Of a stretch of 64,000 nt of DNA, positions 19,593-27,866 are shown in pieces. Position 1 is the first letter of the stretch; each line of letters starts with the position of its first letter. Location of the stretch: contig NZ_SJSK01000006.1 of assembly GCF_004331645.1 (NCBI RefSeq), positions 346,716 to 410,715 of the forward strand. Reading direction: 5' to 3'. Under the pieces are notes generated by a model. The model was not told the origin of the DNA. It saw only the letters and a list, made by a program, of their open reading frames with translations, and did no database searches. Made by a program: the position numbers and the translations under genes. The stretch comes from Pedobacter frigiditerrae (lineage in GTDB: Bacteria; Bacteroidota; Bacteroidia; Sphingobacteriales; Sphingobacteriaceae).

Positions 19593-20102
19593 TCAATTAA
19601 TCTTAAAATCCTGATATAGATATTCTTGCAGCTTACCTTTTTGGTTAGCATCATTCAATTGCCAAAGTTCTTTAGACCAGTTTGTTTTATTTTCTTGCTT
19701 ATTTAAATAAGGAAGTACAATTCCCATTGTTCCTAAAATCAATGTTTTTTGGTCTTTGATGCTTGGGTTATCAAGTGTGAACTTTGTTAATCCAGCCATG
19801 TACATTAACATTAAATCAGAATCTGTATTAAAGAAGTTGGTTTCTTTTTCTTCTAAATAGAAGGTGTAATAGGGCGTTCCATTCATCCACTTCAGCAAAA
19901 ACTGTCCTGCTTCTGTTCTTGATTTGTTTTTTTTATCGATAGGTGTCTGAAATAAATAATCAGTTACCTTAAAAACCAAAGTTTCAGTTCCCTTAAAATG
20001 TGATTTTTTATTTAATTTGATGTTTTTTAGGTGGGGAAGCTCTTGCGAAAAGGAATAACAGATGTTTAGAGAAAACAAGAAAAGTAAAATTACTTTTTTC
20101 AT
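19593..20102 (-). CDS. Hypothetical secreted protein
   Basis: A 169-residue unrecognised protein with a signal peptide (MKKVILLFLFSLNICYSFS, about 1-19). The rest is mainly polar and helical, with a YTFYLEEKE segment and an NPSIKDQKTLILGTMGIVLP region. It lies downstream of the FtsB-like gene on the same strand, 81 bases away. No function is proposed. Confidence 0.7.
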   Translation of the reverse strand: MKKVILLFLFSLNICYSFSQELPHLKNIKLNKKSHFKGTETLVFKVTDYLFQTPIDKKNKSRTEAGQFLLKWMNGTPYYTFYLEEKETNFFNTDSDLMLMYMAGLTKFTLDNPSIKDQKTLILGTMGIVLPYLNKQENKTNWSKELWQLNDANQKGKLQEYLYQDFKIN

Positions 20103-20183
20103 ATATGTTATGTCAATTAGTGTCCCTTTTAAGCGAATATAGTGCTTTGGAACAAAATTTTAAGAATAAATAAGCGAAAAGGT

Positions 20184-20486
20184 TTAATTTTTTACGGTGT
20201 CGCTCTTTACAATAACAAAAACATCTTCATTGTCCTTTTTCATAAAGTATTTTTCACGAGCAAACTTTTCAGCAGTATTTAGGTTGCTATCTAACTCTGC
20301 TAAATCTTTCTTTACGTCGGCAGTTTCTTTAGTATAGAAATCTTTCTCTTGTTGTAGCTTGTTTACTGCGGTGCGATATTCATACTGAGAAAGCATATCG
20401 TTCTTGTCAAAAAACAGCATCCATACTGCAAAAGCCACAATGGCTAAGAAATATTTATTGCGTAAAAGTTCTAACAGTTTTTTCAT
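20184..20486 (-). CDS. Septum formation initiator family protein (FtsB/DivIC-like)
   Basis: Bitopic membrane protein of 100 residues: a short cytosolic tail, one transmembrane helix (YFLAIVAFAVWMLFF, about 12-26) with the typical following DKND, a coiled coil (about 38-78), and a C-terminal segment AREKYFMKKDNEDVFVI matching the FtsB/DivIC end. It would act in the divisome with FtsL/FtsQ-type partners. It sits directly downstream of eno, the same eno-ftsB neighbourhood seen in many bacteria. A terminator separates the two genes. Confidence 0.88.
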   Translation of the reverse strand: MKKLLELLRNKYFLAIVAFAVWMLFFDKNDMLSQYEYRTAVNKLQQEKDFYTKETADVKKDLAELDSNLNTAEKFAREKYFMKKDNEDVFVIVKSDTVKN

Positions 20487-20502
20487 AATTTGAGATTTGA
20501 GT

Positions 20503-20518
20503 CCCGATAGCTATCGGG
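20503..20518. repeat. CCCGATAGCTATCGGG palindrome
   Basis: Perfect 16-base palindrome between the FtsB-like start and its promoter box. Variants occur at 1643-1659, 39154-39169 and 44466-44483. Confidence 0.7.
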
Positions 20519-20533
20519 ATGAGAGATTACTCA

Positions 20534-20549
20534 TATCTTTGCAAAGATA
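20534..20549. promoter_or_regulatory. Palindromic -7 box before the FtsB-like gene
   Basis: TATCTTTGCAAAGATA is a perfect 16-base palindrome that reads as TAnnTTTG on both strands. The minus-strand box would drive the FtsB-like gene. Confidence 0.45.
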
Positions 20550-20561
20550 GTATTAAAATAA

Positions 20562-20594
20562 AAACATCCGAAGATTTAAAATCTCCGGATGTTT
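20562..20594 (-). terminator. Terminator of eno
   Basis: Stem AAACATCCG..AGAT / ATCT..CGGATGTTT. Read on the minus strand it ends in a T-rich tract. It lies between the eno stop and the FtsB-like promoter. Confidence 0.8.
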
Positions 20595-20626
20595 CACAAA
20601 TAAGTTTTTCAACTTGTTAACATCTC

Positions 20627-20674
20627 AAGTCCCCTTCAGCGGATTTATGCCAAAGGCATCCCTTTGGGAGGGGT
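20627..20674. repeat. Palindromic CCCC element at the eno stop
   Basis: On the minus strand ACCCCTCCCAAAGGG follows the TAA of eno and AAGGGGACTT closes the element. The middle carries an extra small palindrome (ATGCCAAAGGCAT on the plus strand). It is a variant member of the element family. Confidence 0.6.
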
Positions 20675-21970
20675 TTATTTTTTTGCGTATTTAAAGTTCT
20701 TGCCAATAAAACGTGCAGATTCACCTAATTCTTCTTCTATACGTAATAATTGGTTGTATTTTGCAATCCTATCTGAACGTGAAGCAGAACCTGTTTTAAT
20801 TTGACCACAGTTTAAAGCAACAGCTAAATCTGCGATTGTAGTATCTTCAGTTTCACCACTTCTATGACTCATTACTGAGGTATAGCCGCTGTTTTGAGCT
20901 AAACTAACCGCATTAATGGTTTCCGTTAAAGAACCAATTTGGTTAACTTTTACTAAGATTGAGTTTGCAGTATCTGTATCAATACCTGTTTGTAAACGCT
21001 TAACATTAGTTACAAATAAATCATCACCCACTAATTGGACTCTATCCCCAATTTTCTCGGTTAATAACTTCCAGCCAGCCCAATCGTTTTCATCCATACC
21101 ATCTTCAATAGAGATAATTGGATATTTTGCAGAAAGTTCAGCTAAATATTCTACTTGTTCAGCACTTGAACGAATTGCGCCATTAGGGCCTTCAAATTTA
21201 GAATAATCATATTTTCCATCTTTGTAAAACTCAGATGAAGCGCAATCTAATGCTAAACAGATATCAACTCCCGGTTTGTAACCCGCTTTTTCGATAGCTT
21301 TTAATACAGTTTCAACAGCATCTTCAGTTCCATCAAAAGTAGGAGCGAAACCACCTTCGTCACCAACGGCAGTTGATAAACCTCTATCGTGTAAAATAGC
21401 TTTTAAGTTATGGAAAACCTCAGTTCCCCAACGTAGTGCTTCAGAGAAAGAAGGAGCGCCAACTGGCATGATCATGAATTCTTGGAAAGCAATAGGAGCA
21501 TCAGAGTGAGAACCACCATTAATGATATTCATCATTGGAATAGGTAAAGTATTTGCATTTACACCACCAATGTAACGGTATAAAGGTTGTCTGCTTTCTG
21601 CTGCTGCTGCTTTTGCTACTGCTAAAGAAACACCTAAAATAGCATTTGCCCCTAAGTTTCCTTTGTTTTCAGTACCATCCAAGTCAATCATTAACTTGTC
21701 TATTAAATTCTGCTCAAAAACATCAACACCTTGCAAAGCTTGAGCAATTTTAGTGTTTACATTTTCAACAGCTTTTAAAACACCTTTACCCATATAGGTT
21801 TTTTTGTCGCCATCACGCAATTCAACTGCCTCATGTTGACCAGTACTTGCACCTGATGGAACAGCTGCACGGCCCATTTGGCCATTCTCTGTAACTACTT
21901 CAACTTCTATTGTTGGATTACCCCTAGAATCAAGGATTTGTCTTGCGTGGACATCAATTATTAAACTCAT
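20675..21970 (-). CDS. eno: Enolase
   Basis: Glycolytic enzyme interconverting 2-phosphoglycerate and phosphoenolpyruvate. The 431 residues are full length. Motifs: SGASTGQHEAVELRDGD near the N-terminus, the metal ligand segment SIEDGMDENDW, the catalytic ILVKVNQIGSLTET, and MSHRSGETEDTTIADLAV. It has its own promoter box and terminator on the minus strand, and the FtsB-like gene follows. Confidence 0.98.
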   Translation of the reverse strand: MSLIIDVHARQILDSRGNPTIEVEVVTENGQMGRAAVPSGASTGQHEAVELRDGDKKTYMGKGVLKAVENVNTKIAQALQGVDVFEQNLIDKLMIDLDGTENKGNLGANAILGVSLAVAKAAAAESRQPLYRYIGGVNANTLPIPMMNIINGGSHSDAPIAFQEFMIMPVGAPSFSEALRWGTEVFHNLKAILHDRGLSTAVGDEGGFAPTFDGTEDAVETVLKAIEKAGYKPGVDICLALDCASSEFYKDGKYDYSKFEGPNGAIRSSAEQVEYLAELSAKYPIISIEDGMDENDWAGWKLLTEKIGDRVQLVGDDLFVTNVKRLQTGIDTDTANSILVKVNQIGSLTETINAVSLAQNSGYTSVMSHRSGETEDTTIADLAVALNCGQIKTGSASRSDRIAKYNQLLRIEEELGESARFIGKNFKYAKK

Positions 21971-22033
21971 TTTATTTTGGTTTTGATTAAAAATTGCCCT
22001 TAGTGTAAAAAGTACAATTAGCTAGGGCGTATC

Positions 22034-22041
22034 CAAAGTTA
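22034..22041 (-). promoter_or_regulatory. Promoter -7 box of eno
   Basis: On the minus strand TAACTTTG matches TAnnTTTG, about 64 bases before the start codon. Confidence 0.5.
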
Positions 22042-22125
22042 AAATAATTTTTAAATTATAAGTGATAGATAGTTCTATTTTTTTAAAAAGTAGGGTCTTA
22101 ATTAAAGTAAGCCAATGAGTTGCAT

Positions 22126-22155
22126 AAAAAAAAGCTCCAATATTGGAGCTTTTTT
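22126..22155 (-). terminator. Terminator of the VOC gene
   Basis: Perfect 13-bp inverted repeat AAAAAAGCTCCAA / TTGGAGCTTTTTT with a 2-base centre. Symmetrical, so it could act on either strand. It lies 26 bases after the VOC stop. Confidence 0.85.
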
Positions 22156-22180
22156 AATTTAAAATAAGGTAGTCAGCTTT

Positions 22181-22621
22181 TTATTTTTGACTGTTTTCAT
22201 CGTGGTTAATCATCCAGTTAATGCCAAACTTATCTGTAAACATCCCAAAGTATGCTCCCCAAAATGTTTTGTCCAGTGGCATGGTAACTGTTCCTCCAGT
22301 AGAAAGACCTTCAAATAGTTTGTCGGCTTCAGCTATGCTATCTGTATTGATAGAGATTGAAAAATTATTCCCAACGATTGTTGTTTGGCCAAATGCTTCA
22401 GAACTATCACTGCCCATTAATATGGTTTCTGCACTTATTGGTAAAGAAACATGCATGATTTTTTCGCCTTCTTCTGCTGGTACTGGGTCACAACCTTCTG
22501 CTGGTGGCATATCTTTAAATCTTCCGATGTAGGGAAATTCGCCGCCAAATACTGATTTGTAAAAGGTAAATGCTGCTTCGCAATTACCATTAAATGTTAG
22601 GTAAGGATTAATAGTTGCCAT
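22181..22621 (-). CDS. VOC family protein (PhnB-like)
   Basis: A 146-residue vicinal-oxygen-chelate protein of the PhnB/3-demethylubiquinone-methyltransferase-like group. It starts INPYLTFNGNCEAAFTFYKSVFGGEF and ends WGAYFGMFTDKFGINWMINH, both diagnostic. Such proteins are mostly of unknown activity. A paralogue is encoded at 45778-46197. The aquaporin gene lies 26 bases upstream on the same strand, so they may share a transcript. Confidence 0.85.
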   Translation of the reverse strand: MATINPYLTFNGNCEAAFTFYKSVFGGEFPYIGRFKDMPPAEGCDPVPAEEGEKIMHVSLPISAETILMGSDSSEAFGQTTIVGNNFSISINTDSIAEADKLFEGLSTGGTVTMPLDKTFWGAYFGMFTDKFGINWMINHDENSQK

Positions 22622-22647
22622 ATTGTTTGTGTTTTGCTTTCTTAAAG

Positions 22648-23331
22648 TTAATCTTTTAATGCTAAAAAATACTTATAGACTAAGCCCGCTAAAATAGCAC
22701 CTATTATTGGTGCCAGCCAAAATAACCATAATTGGCTAATGGCTTCTCCACCTACAAATATAGCCTGACTGGTGCTTCTTGCTGGATTAACTGAGGTATT
22801 GGTTACAGGAATACTAATTAAATGAATTAAAGTTAAGCATAAGCCAATTGCTAAACCTGCAAATCCTTTTGGCGCACGTTCATCAGTTGAACCTAGAATT
22901 ACTAACAAGAAAATAAAAGTTAATACAATTTCAATTACCAATGCTGCAATCATACCATATTTACCCGGTGATAAATCACCATATCCATTGGTTGCAAAAC
23001 TGCCTATAGCACTACCGTTGCCTGTTGCAATTACATATAGCAATGCAGCAGCAGCTATACCTCCTAAAACTTGGGCAACAATATAGGGCAATAGGTTTTT
23101 TGTTTCTAAGCGCCCGGCAACCCAAGCACCAATAGAAACTGCTGGGTTTAAGTGTGCGCCAGAAATATGCCCAAATGCATAAGCCATGGTTACTACAGTT
23201 AAGCCAAATGCCCAGGCAACTCCTACATAAGCAATACCATTTCCGGGAAAATTACAAGCTAATATGGCACTGCCACATCCACCAAATACCAACCAGAATG
23301 TTCCAATAAATTCTGCTACTAATTTTTTCAT
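22648..23331 (-). CDS. Aquaporin (MIP family, AqpZ-like)
   Basis: Inner-membrane water channel of 227 residues with six helices and two half-helices. Both NPA boxes are present: GAHLNPAVS (about 60-68) and TSVNPARS (about 177-184), whose Arg belongs to the selectivity filter. The opening AEFIGTFWLVFGGCGSA is AqpZ-like, and the absence of the glycerol-facilitator insertions favours water over glycerol. Confidence 0.92.
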   Translation of the reverse strand: MKKLVAEFIGTFWLVFGGCGSAILACNFPGNGIAYVGVAWAFGLTVVTMAYAFGHISGAHLNPAVSIGAWVAGRLETKNLLPYIVAQVLGGIAAAALLYVIATGNGSAIGSFATNGYGDLSPGKYGMIAALVIEIVLTFIFLLVILGSTDERAPKGFAGLAIGLCLTLIHLISIPVTNTSVNPARSTSQAIFVGGEAISQLWLFWLAPIIGAILAGLVYKYFLALKD

Positions 23332-23397
23332 TTTTTGTTTAGTTAAGTTTTCAAAATGTAAGAGTGCTTAACTAAACTCAAATGATTTAGCAAAATG

Positions 23398-23958
23398 CTA
23401 GGTGTCCATTTTCTGTTTAGCCTCTATCCACCAAATGAGTTCGTTAACAAAAGAAGAAGCTCTTTTATTGGTTGCTTCCTCATCATTTGGTTTGCCGTTT
23501 TCATCAAATGTTTTCTCTACCGTAGCCACAGGAAACATTGCCGGAACTGTTAATGCTCCAATTTTCCATAGACTGAATTGTATAGAAGTGATAACTTGAG
23601 TACCCGCAAATGCACCAGCCGAAACTGTGGCAATTGCAATTGGCTTGCGTTTCCATTCTGCATACAATAAATCAATAGCATTTTTTAAACTAGCTGGATA
23701 TCCTCCATTGTACTCAGGAGTTACAAGGATAATACCATCGCTTTTAGTAACCTCATCTGCAAATGAAAGCATGGCTTCAGTAGGGTTGGAAATGAATCTT
23801 AAACGTTCTTCAAAAATTGGAAAATTGTATTCCTTTAGGTCAATGATTTTAACATTGGCCAATTGATTTTCTTCTAGGTAGTTTTTGAAATAAAGTGCAA
23901 CGCGATGGCTATTTCGACCATTTCTTACACTGGCGGATAGGATGGAAATATTTTTCAT
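23398..23958 (-). CDS. NADPH-dependent FMN reductase
   Basis: Flavodoxin-like reductase of 186 residues. The phosphate-binding loop is SASVRNGRNSHRVA at about 8-21, and the family motif PEYNGGYPASLKNAID at about 80-95. It likely reduces FMN, quinones or chromate-type acceptors with NAD(P)H; the real substrate is unknown. It lies upstream of the aquaporin gene, same strand, 66 bases apart. Confidence 0.87.
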   Translation of the reverse strand: MKNISILSASVRNGRNSHRVALYFKNYLEENQLANVKIIDLKEYNFPIFEERLRFISNPTEAMLSFADEVTKSDGIILVTPEYNGGYPASLKNAIDLLYAEWKRKPIAIATVSAGAFAGTQVITSIQFSLWKIGALTVPAMFPVATVEKTFDENGKPNDEEATNKRASSFVNELIWWIEAKQKMDT

Positions 23959-24116
23959 TCCCTAATCTATTATTTAATTTTCTCAAAAACTATAAAGCTA
24001 GATTTTTACGTGAATAAATTTTTATAAAGGCATTTTTACGCCAAATGAGATTTAAACCATACGGGGATTTTCTTACTCGAATAAGGTTGTTTTATCCCAA
24101 ATGATGTTAAATAAAA

Positions 24117-24146
24117 AAGGATGATAAGCTCTATCCTATCATCCTT
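24117..24146 (-). terminator. Terminator of the ABC exporter genes
   Basis: Perfect 10-bp stem AAGGATGATA / TATCATCCTT. On the minus strand it is followed by TTTTTTATT. Confidence 0.85.
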
Positions 24147-24177
24147 CAATCTTAAAAAGCCTATTTAATACAATTTT

Positions 24178-25311
24178 TTATTCCCACTTAAATGTTTTAA
24201 CTGCCACTGCATAAATCCCGATTCCCCATAACACCAATATCAAAATCTGGTGTTTTACGTCCCAAAGACCTGCGCCTTCAAAGGCAACTTGACGCATCGC
24301 ATCATTTAAATAGGTTAGTGGTAAAGCCCTGCTAATTGGTTGTAGCCAAGTTGGAAATGCATCTACAGAGAAAAACGTTCCAGATAATAAGAATTGGGGT
24401 AGTGTAATGATATTAGATATTGGGGGGATGGTACTTTCGCTTTTAGCTAAGCCAGAGACCACAAAACCAAAACCCATGAAAACGATGACGCCCATTGTGG
24501 CTAAAATGAGCATGTTTATAACTGTGGTAGCACCATGTATAAGCGTAAACTTAAAGCCAAAATGGCCAATTAAAATAATTACTAAAGCGCCAAGTAATGC
24601 AAAACCAATACGTGCAATACCTTCACCTAAAACGATACTCGACCGTCTAACAGGAGTTGCAAAGAATCTTTTAATCACCAAATTCTGACGTAAACTAAAG
24701 AATACGAAAGCTGTTCCAAATACACCAGTACTTAATAAAGAAAAACCTAATTGACCTGGTAAAATAAAATCTATCTGACGATACACTCTTGCTGTTACCG
24801 TTGTTGCCTGTATTTCTGTAATGGTTGGTTTTAAGTTTTGTGTGTTTAAGTTATAAGTAACTTCATTTAATATCGATTTTAAAATGCTACCCTTATCCAT
24901 TGAGGCTGATGTATATTTTACATGTGTAATGAAGGCAGGCATTCCGGCTGGATTTTTCTCTACATCGATAATCGCATCGTAATCACCTTTTTCTAGCCCC
25001 TTGTTTATTGCGACAAGGTCTGTGCTTTTAGAAAATCTAATTACTGATATTTTTTGCAATGATTTAATGATTGGGTTGTTTACGTCTGATCCTGGTTTTA
25101 CAGCTAGATCTATTTTTGTTCCCCCGCCTCCTAAAAAGCCAAAAACAAGGATAAATATTAAAGGAAACGCTAGCGTAAATACTACTGCGGAAGGACTACG
25201 CATGATTGACCTGAAACTAGCTTTTGCTAAGGCTAGGGTAGCTTTTATATGACTATAACCCCCAGCCCCTGAAGGGGAGTTTAAATTTTTATTAGATTGT
25301 ATATTATTCAT
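24178..25311 (-). CDS. ABC-2 type transporter permease
   Basis: Membrane half of an ABC exporter, 377 residues. One N-terminal helix (about 42-60), an external domain of about 115 residues, then five helices ending in YAVAVKTFKWE, with the ABC-2 signature region LPQFLLSGTFFSVDAFPTWLQ. Substrate is unknown; drug or lipid export is typical. Residues 9-20 (NLNSPSGAGGYS) are encoded by a palindromic CCCC repeat. The upstream ATG lies inside the paired element, suggesting a start displaced by insertion. The ATPase gene is immediately upstream. Confidence 0.88.
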   Translation of the reverse strand: MNNIQSNKNLNSPSGAGGYSHIKATLALAKASFRSIMRSPSAVVFTLAFPLIFILVFGFLGGGGTKIDLAVKPGSDVNNPIIKSLQKISVIRFSKSTDLVAINKGLEKGDYDAIIDVEKNPAGMPAFITHVKYTSASMDKGSILKSILNEVTYNLNTQNLKPTITEIQATTVTARVYRQIDFILPGQLGFSLLSTGVFGTAFVFFSLRQNLVIKRFFATPVRRSSIVLGEGIARIGFALLGALVIILIGHFGFKFTLIHGATTVINMLILATMGVIVFMGFGFVVSGLAKSESTIPPISNIITLPQFLLSGTFFSVDAFPTWLQPISRALPLTYLNDAMRQVAFEGAGLWDVKHQILILVLWGIGIYAVAVKTFKWE

Positions 25312-25370
25312 AATGAGTTGTTATTTAAATGTTTGAATGATAAATTCCCCCTTTAGGGGGTTAGGGGGTC
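25256..25370. repeat. Paired inverted CCCC element between ABC ATPase and permease genes
   Basis: The ends ACCCCCAGCCCCTGAAGGGG and CCCCCTTTAGGGGGTTAGGG form diverged inverted repeats around about 60 AT-rich bases. This is the same plan as 14872-14992 (about 115 versus 121 bp). One end carries the ATPase TGA stop, the other is translated in the permease. Confidence 0.65.
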
Positions 25371-26133
25371 ATTCACGCCATTCTTGGCCAGTTAGGTTAA
25401 TAAATACATCTTCTAAGTTGGCTTTTTTAACTTCTTTTTTACGCTCAAAGCCACTGGCCACTAAATCGTCAATTAATTTATCTGGTGTGTCTAGGGCGAT
25501 AATCTGTCCACGTTCTACAAATGCAACACGGTCACAAAGTTGCTCTGCCTCATCCATATAGTGAGTAGTAATTACAACGGTTGTTCCAGCCCTACGAATT
25601 TCAATAATCAAATCCCATAGGTTTCTACGAGCTTGTGGGTCTAGGCCGGTAGTGGGCTCATCTAAAAAGATAATTTTTGGCGAATTAATTAAAGTAGTTG
25701 CAATAGAAAAGCGTTGTTTTTGTCCGCCAGATAAAGCTTTGTATTTTGCTTTAGCCTTGTCTTGTAGATTTACCTTCTCCAACATTTCCATTGGTTTAAC
25801 GCTAACGCCATATAAGCCAGAAAACAATTCAAGTAGCTCTACTAAGTTTAGGTTTGGGTAATAACCTGCTGCTTGCAACTGTACGCCAATAATACGTTTG
25901 ATGGCATTGGCATCAGTATCAACCGAAAAACCATCAACAATAACTTCACCAGCTGTTTTTTGGCGTAAGGTTTCTATAATTTCTAGGGTAGTAGTTTTAC
26001 CAGCGCCATTTGGACCAAGCAAACCAAAAATTTCATTTTCATAAACTTCGAAGCTTAAGCCTTGTACTGCCTTAAAGTCATCATAGTTTTTTACCAGGTC
26101 TTTCACACTGATAATGACATTCTTCTTTTCCAT
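25369..26133 (-). CDS. ABC transporter ATP-binding protein
   Basis: ATPase of the ABC-2 exporter, 254 residues. Walker A GPNGAGKTT (about 38-46), signature LSGGQKQR (about 136-143), Walker B KIIFLDEPTTGLDP, and the H-loop TTHYMDEAEQLCDR. The first gene of a two-gene unit with the permease downstream, separated by a palindromic element. DrrA-like exporters are the nearest type by sequence style. Confidence 0.94.
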   Translation of the reverse strand: MEKKNVIISVKDLVKNYDDFKAVQGLSFEVYENEIFGLLGPNGAGKTTTLEIIETLRQKTAGEVIVDGFSVDTDANAIKRIIGVQLQAAGYYPNLNLVELLELFSGLYGVSVKPMEMLEKVNLQDKAKAKYKALSGGQKQRFSIATTLINSPKIIFLDEPTTGLDPQARRNLWDLIIEIRRAGTTVVITTHYMDEAEQLCDRVAFVERGQIIALDTPDKLIDDLVASGFERKKEVKKANLEDVFINLTGQEWRE

Positions 26134-26384
26134 TGTTTAGTTTTGTTTTGAGAGCGAAAGGCTAAAGATAACAACATAGCCCTTCCGTTTCTATAAATCT
26201 AAAGTAATAAGGTTTAGATGAATAGAAAATGAATTTTATCTGACTGGCAGTAAAATGTCGATAAAATGATGATTTATCAAGATGAATGGTAAACTGTCTG
26301 GAGCAGGATTTACAGGATTAACCGATTTTTAAGATAATAGTTTATTAAAATTTAGCTGAACTAAATACAATTAAACCAATCTGT

Positions 26385-26426
26385 CCCTAAACCCTAAACC
26401 CTAAACCCTAAACCCTAAACCCTAAA
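26385..26426. repeat. Six tandem CCCTAAA repeats
   Basis: Six exact copies of CCCTAAA (TTTAGGG on the minus strand) directly after the carA stop, followed by CCTACC. The remainder of the gap 26134-26384 holds no gene. Confidence 0.95.
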
Positions 26427-26427
26427 C

Positions 26428-27540
26428 CTACCAGGCTAACTCACCTTTAATCAAGTCAACAAAATCATCAAATAAGTAACGAGAATCATGTGGGCCTGGA
26501 GACGACTCTGGGTGATATTGCACCGAGAATGCTTTTTTACCTTTTACACGAATTCCTTCAATCGAATCATCGTTTAAATTAACGTGAGTGATTTCTACTT
26601 TTTCAGATTTTCTAACCTCATCAGGTATTACGCCAAAACCATGGTTCTGAGAAGTAACCTCGCAGTGGTTTTTGATAATATTTTTAACAGGGTGATTTAA
26701 TCCCCTATGACCGTTAAACATTTTCATGGTGCCAATGCCATTTGCTTCAGCCAATAATTGGTGACCTAAACAAATTCCGAATAAAGGTTTGTCGGCTTCT
26801 AAAATAGATTTAACTGTATCAATAGCATAAGCCATTGCAGATGGATCACCCGGGCCATTTGAAATGAAATAACCATTTGCTCCCCATTCGTTCATTTCTG
26901 TGAAAGTGGTTTTAGCAGGATAAACTTTTACATAAACATCTCTGTCATCAAAGTTGCGTAGGATGTTGGTTTTGATGCCTAAATCTAAAGCAGCAATTTT
27001 ATAACTAGCATCCGGATTACCGTAATAATATGGCTCAGTAGTAGAAACGTGAGATGAAAGCTCTAAACCATCCATGTCAGGCACTTCAGCCAATTTCTTT
27101 TTTAATTCTTGTAAATCAGTAATTTCAGATGAGATAATTGCATTCATCGCTCCTTTATTTCTAATGTGGCGCACTAAAGCACGAGTATCAATCTCAGAAA
27201 TACCTACTATATTTTCATTCTGGAAATTATCTTGTATAGATTCTGAAGCCTCTTTTCTACTGTATAAAATATTGTAGTTTTTACAAACCAAACCAGCAAT
27301 TTTGATAGAGCCAGATTCTATTTCTTCTTTATGAATACCGTAGTTGCCAATATGTGCATTGGTTGCCACTAAAATCTGCCCAAAGTAAGATGGGTCAGTA
27401 AACACTTCCTGATAGCCAGTCATACCCGTATTAAAGCAAATCTCGCCAGTAGTAGTTCCGATTTTTCCGGCAGCTTTGCCATAAAAAACAGTGCCGTCGG
27501 CTAATAATAAAATTGCAGGTAACTTGGTGTAGTTAGTCAT
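26428..27540 (-). CDS. carA: Carbamoyl-phosphate synthase small (glutaminase) subunit
   Basis: Hydrolyses glutamine to supply ammonia to CarB for pyrimidine and arginine synthesis. The 370 residues are normal. The N-terminal CPSase small domain opens with LLADGTVFYGKAAG. The class I glutaminase domain has GICLGHQLLAEA with nucleophile Cys257 and VQYHPESSPGPHD with the catalytic His/Glu. carB is not adjacent. The 3' end abuts a 7-base tandem repeat. Confidence 0.97.
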   Translation of the reverse strand: MTNYTKLPAILLLADGTVFYGKAAGKIGTTTGEICFNTGMTGYQEVFTDPSYFGQILVATNAHIGNYGIHKEEIESGSIKIAGLVCKNYNILYSRKEASESIQDNFQNENIVGISEIDTRALVRHIRNKGAMNAIISSEITDLQELKKKLAEVPDMDGLELSSHVSTTEPYYYGNPDASYKIAALDLGIKTNILRNFDDRDVYVKVYPAKTTFTEMNEWGANGYFISNGPGDPSAMAYAIDTVKSILEADKPLFGICLGHQLLAEANGIGTMKMFNGHRGLNHPVKNIIKNHCEVTSQNHGFGVIPDEVRKSEKVEITHVNLNDDSIEGIRVKGKKAFSVQYHPESSPGPHDSRYLFDDFVDLIKGELAW

Positions 27541-27655
27541 TTGTATTACAATAAGGGTTTGATAAAAAAAGAGAAAAAATGATGGAATTCTTAACGGATA
27601 TGCCGTTTTTGAAGGATGTTAAAGAAGTCTGACCGAACTCATTCATTTCAGGATA

Positions 27656-27685
27656 CAAAGGTAGGTTTTTCAACGGTTTTTTCAA
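27656..27685 (-). promoter_or_regulatory. Promoter of carA
   Basis: On the minus strand TTG (27685-27683), 19 bases, then TACCTTTG (27663-27656). It fits the Bacteroidota consensus and leaves a leader of about 110 bases before carA. The gap 27541-27840 holds no gene. Confidence 0.65.
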
Positions 27686-27840
27686 GATATTTTTTGAAAA
27701 AAAAGTATTGCGTATTGCGATAGGCGTATTGAGATGTAATTTAGAAATAGGTAATAGATAAGTTTTCTAATCCTGCGTTTTTTTCAATCTCTATTTCCCA
27801 TTTACTATTCCCTATTTCCAATTATTAAAATAATAAAACC

Positions 27841-27848
27841 TAATTTTG
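27841..27848 (+). promoter_or_regulatory. Promoter -7 box of panB
   Basis: TAATTTTG matches TAnnTTTG. It overlaps an upstream in-frame TTG (27846), which therefore cannot be the start, and supports the ATG at 27867. Confidence 0.5.
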
Positions 27849-27866
27849 CCTAACAAAACAAAGAAC

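Noticed and set aside
26385..26426. Contamination with eukaryotic telomeric DNA
   Set aside because: The tract is only 42 bases and is embedded between bacterial carA and an ABC gene with normal flanks.
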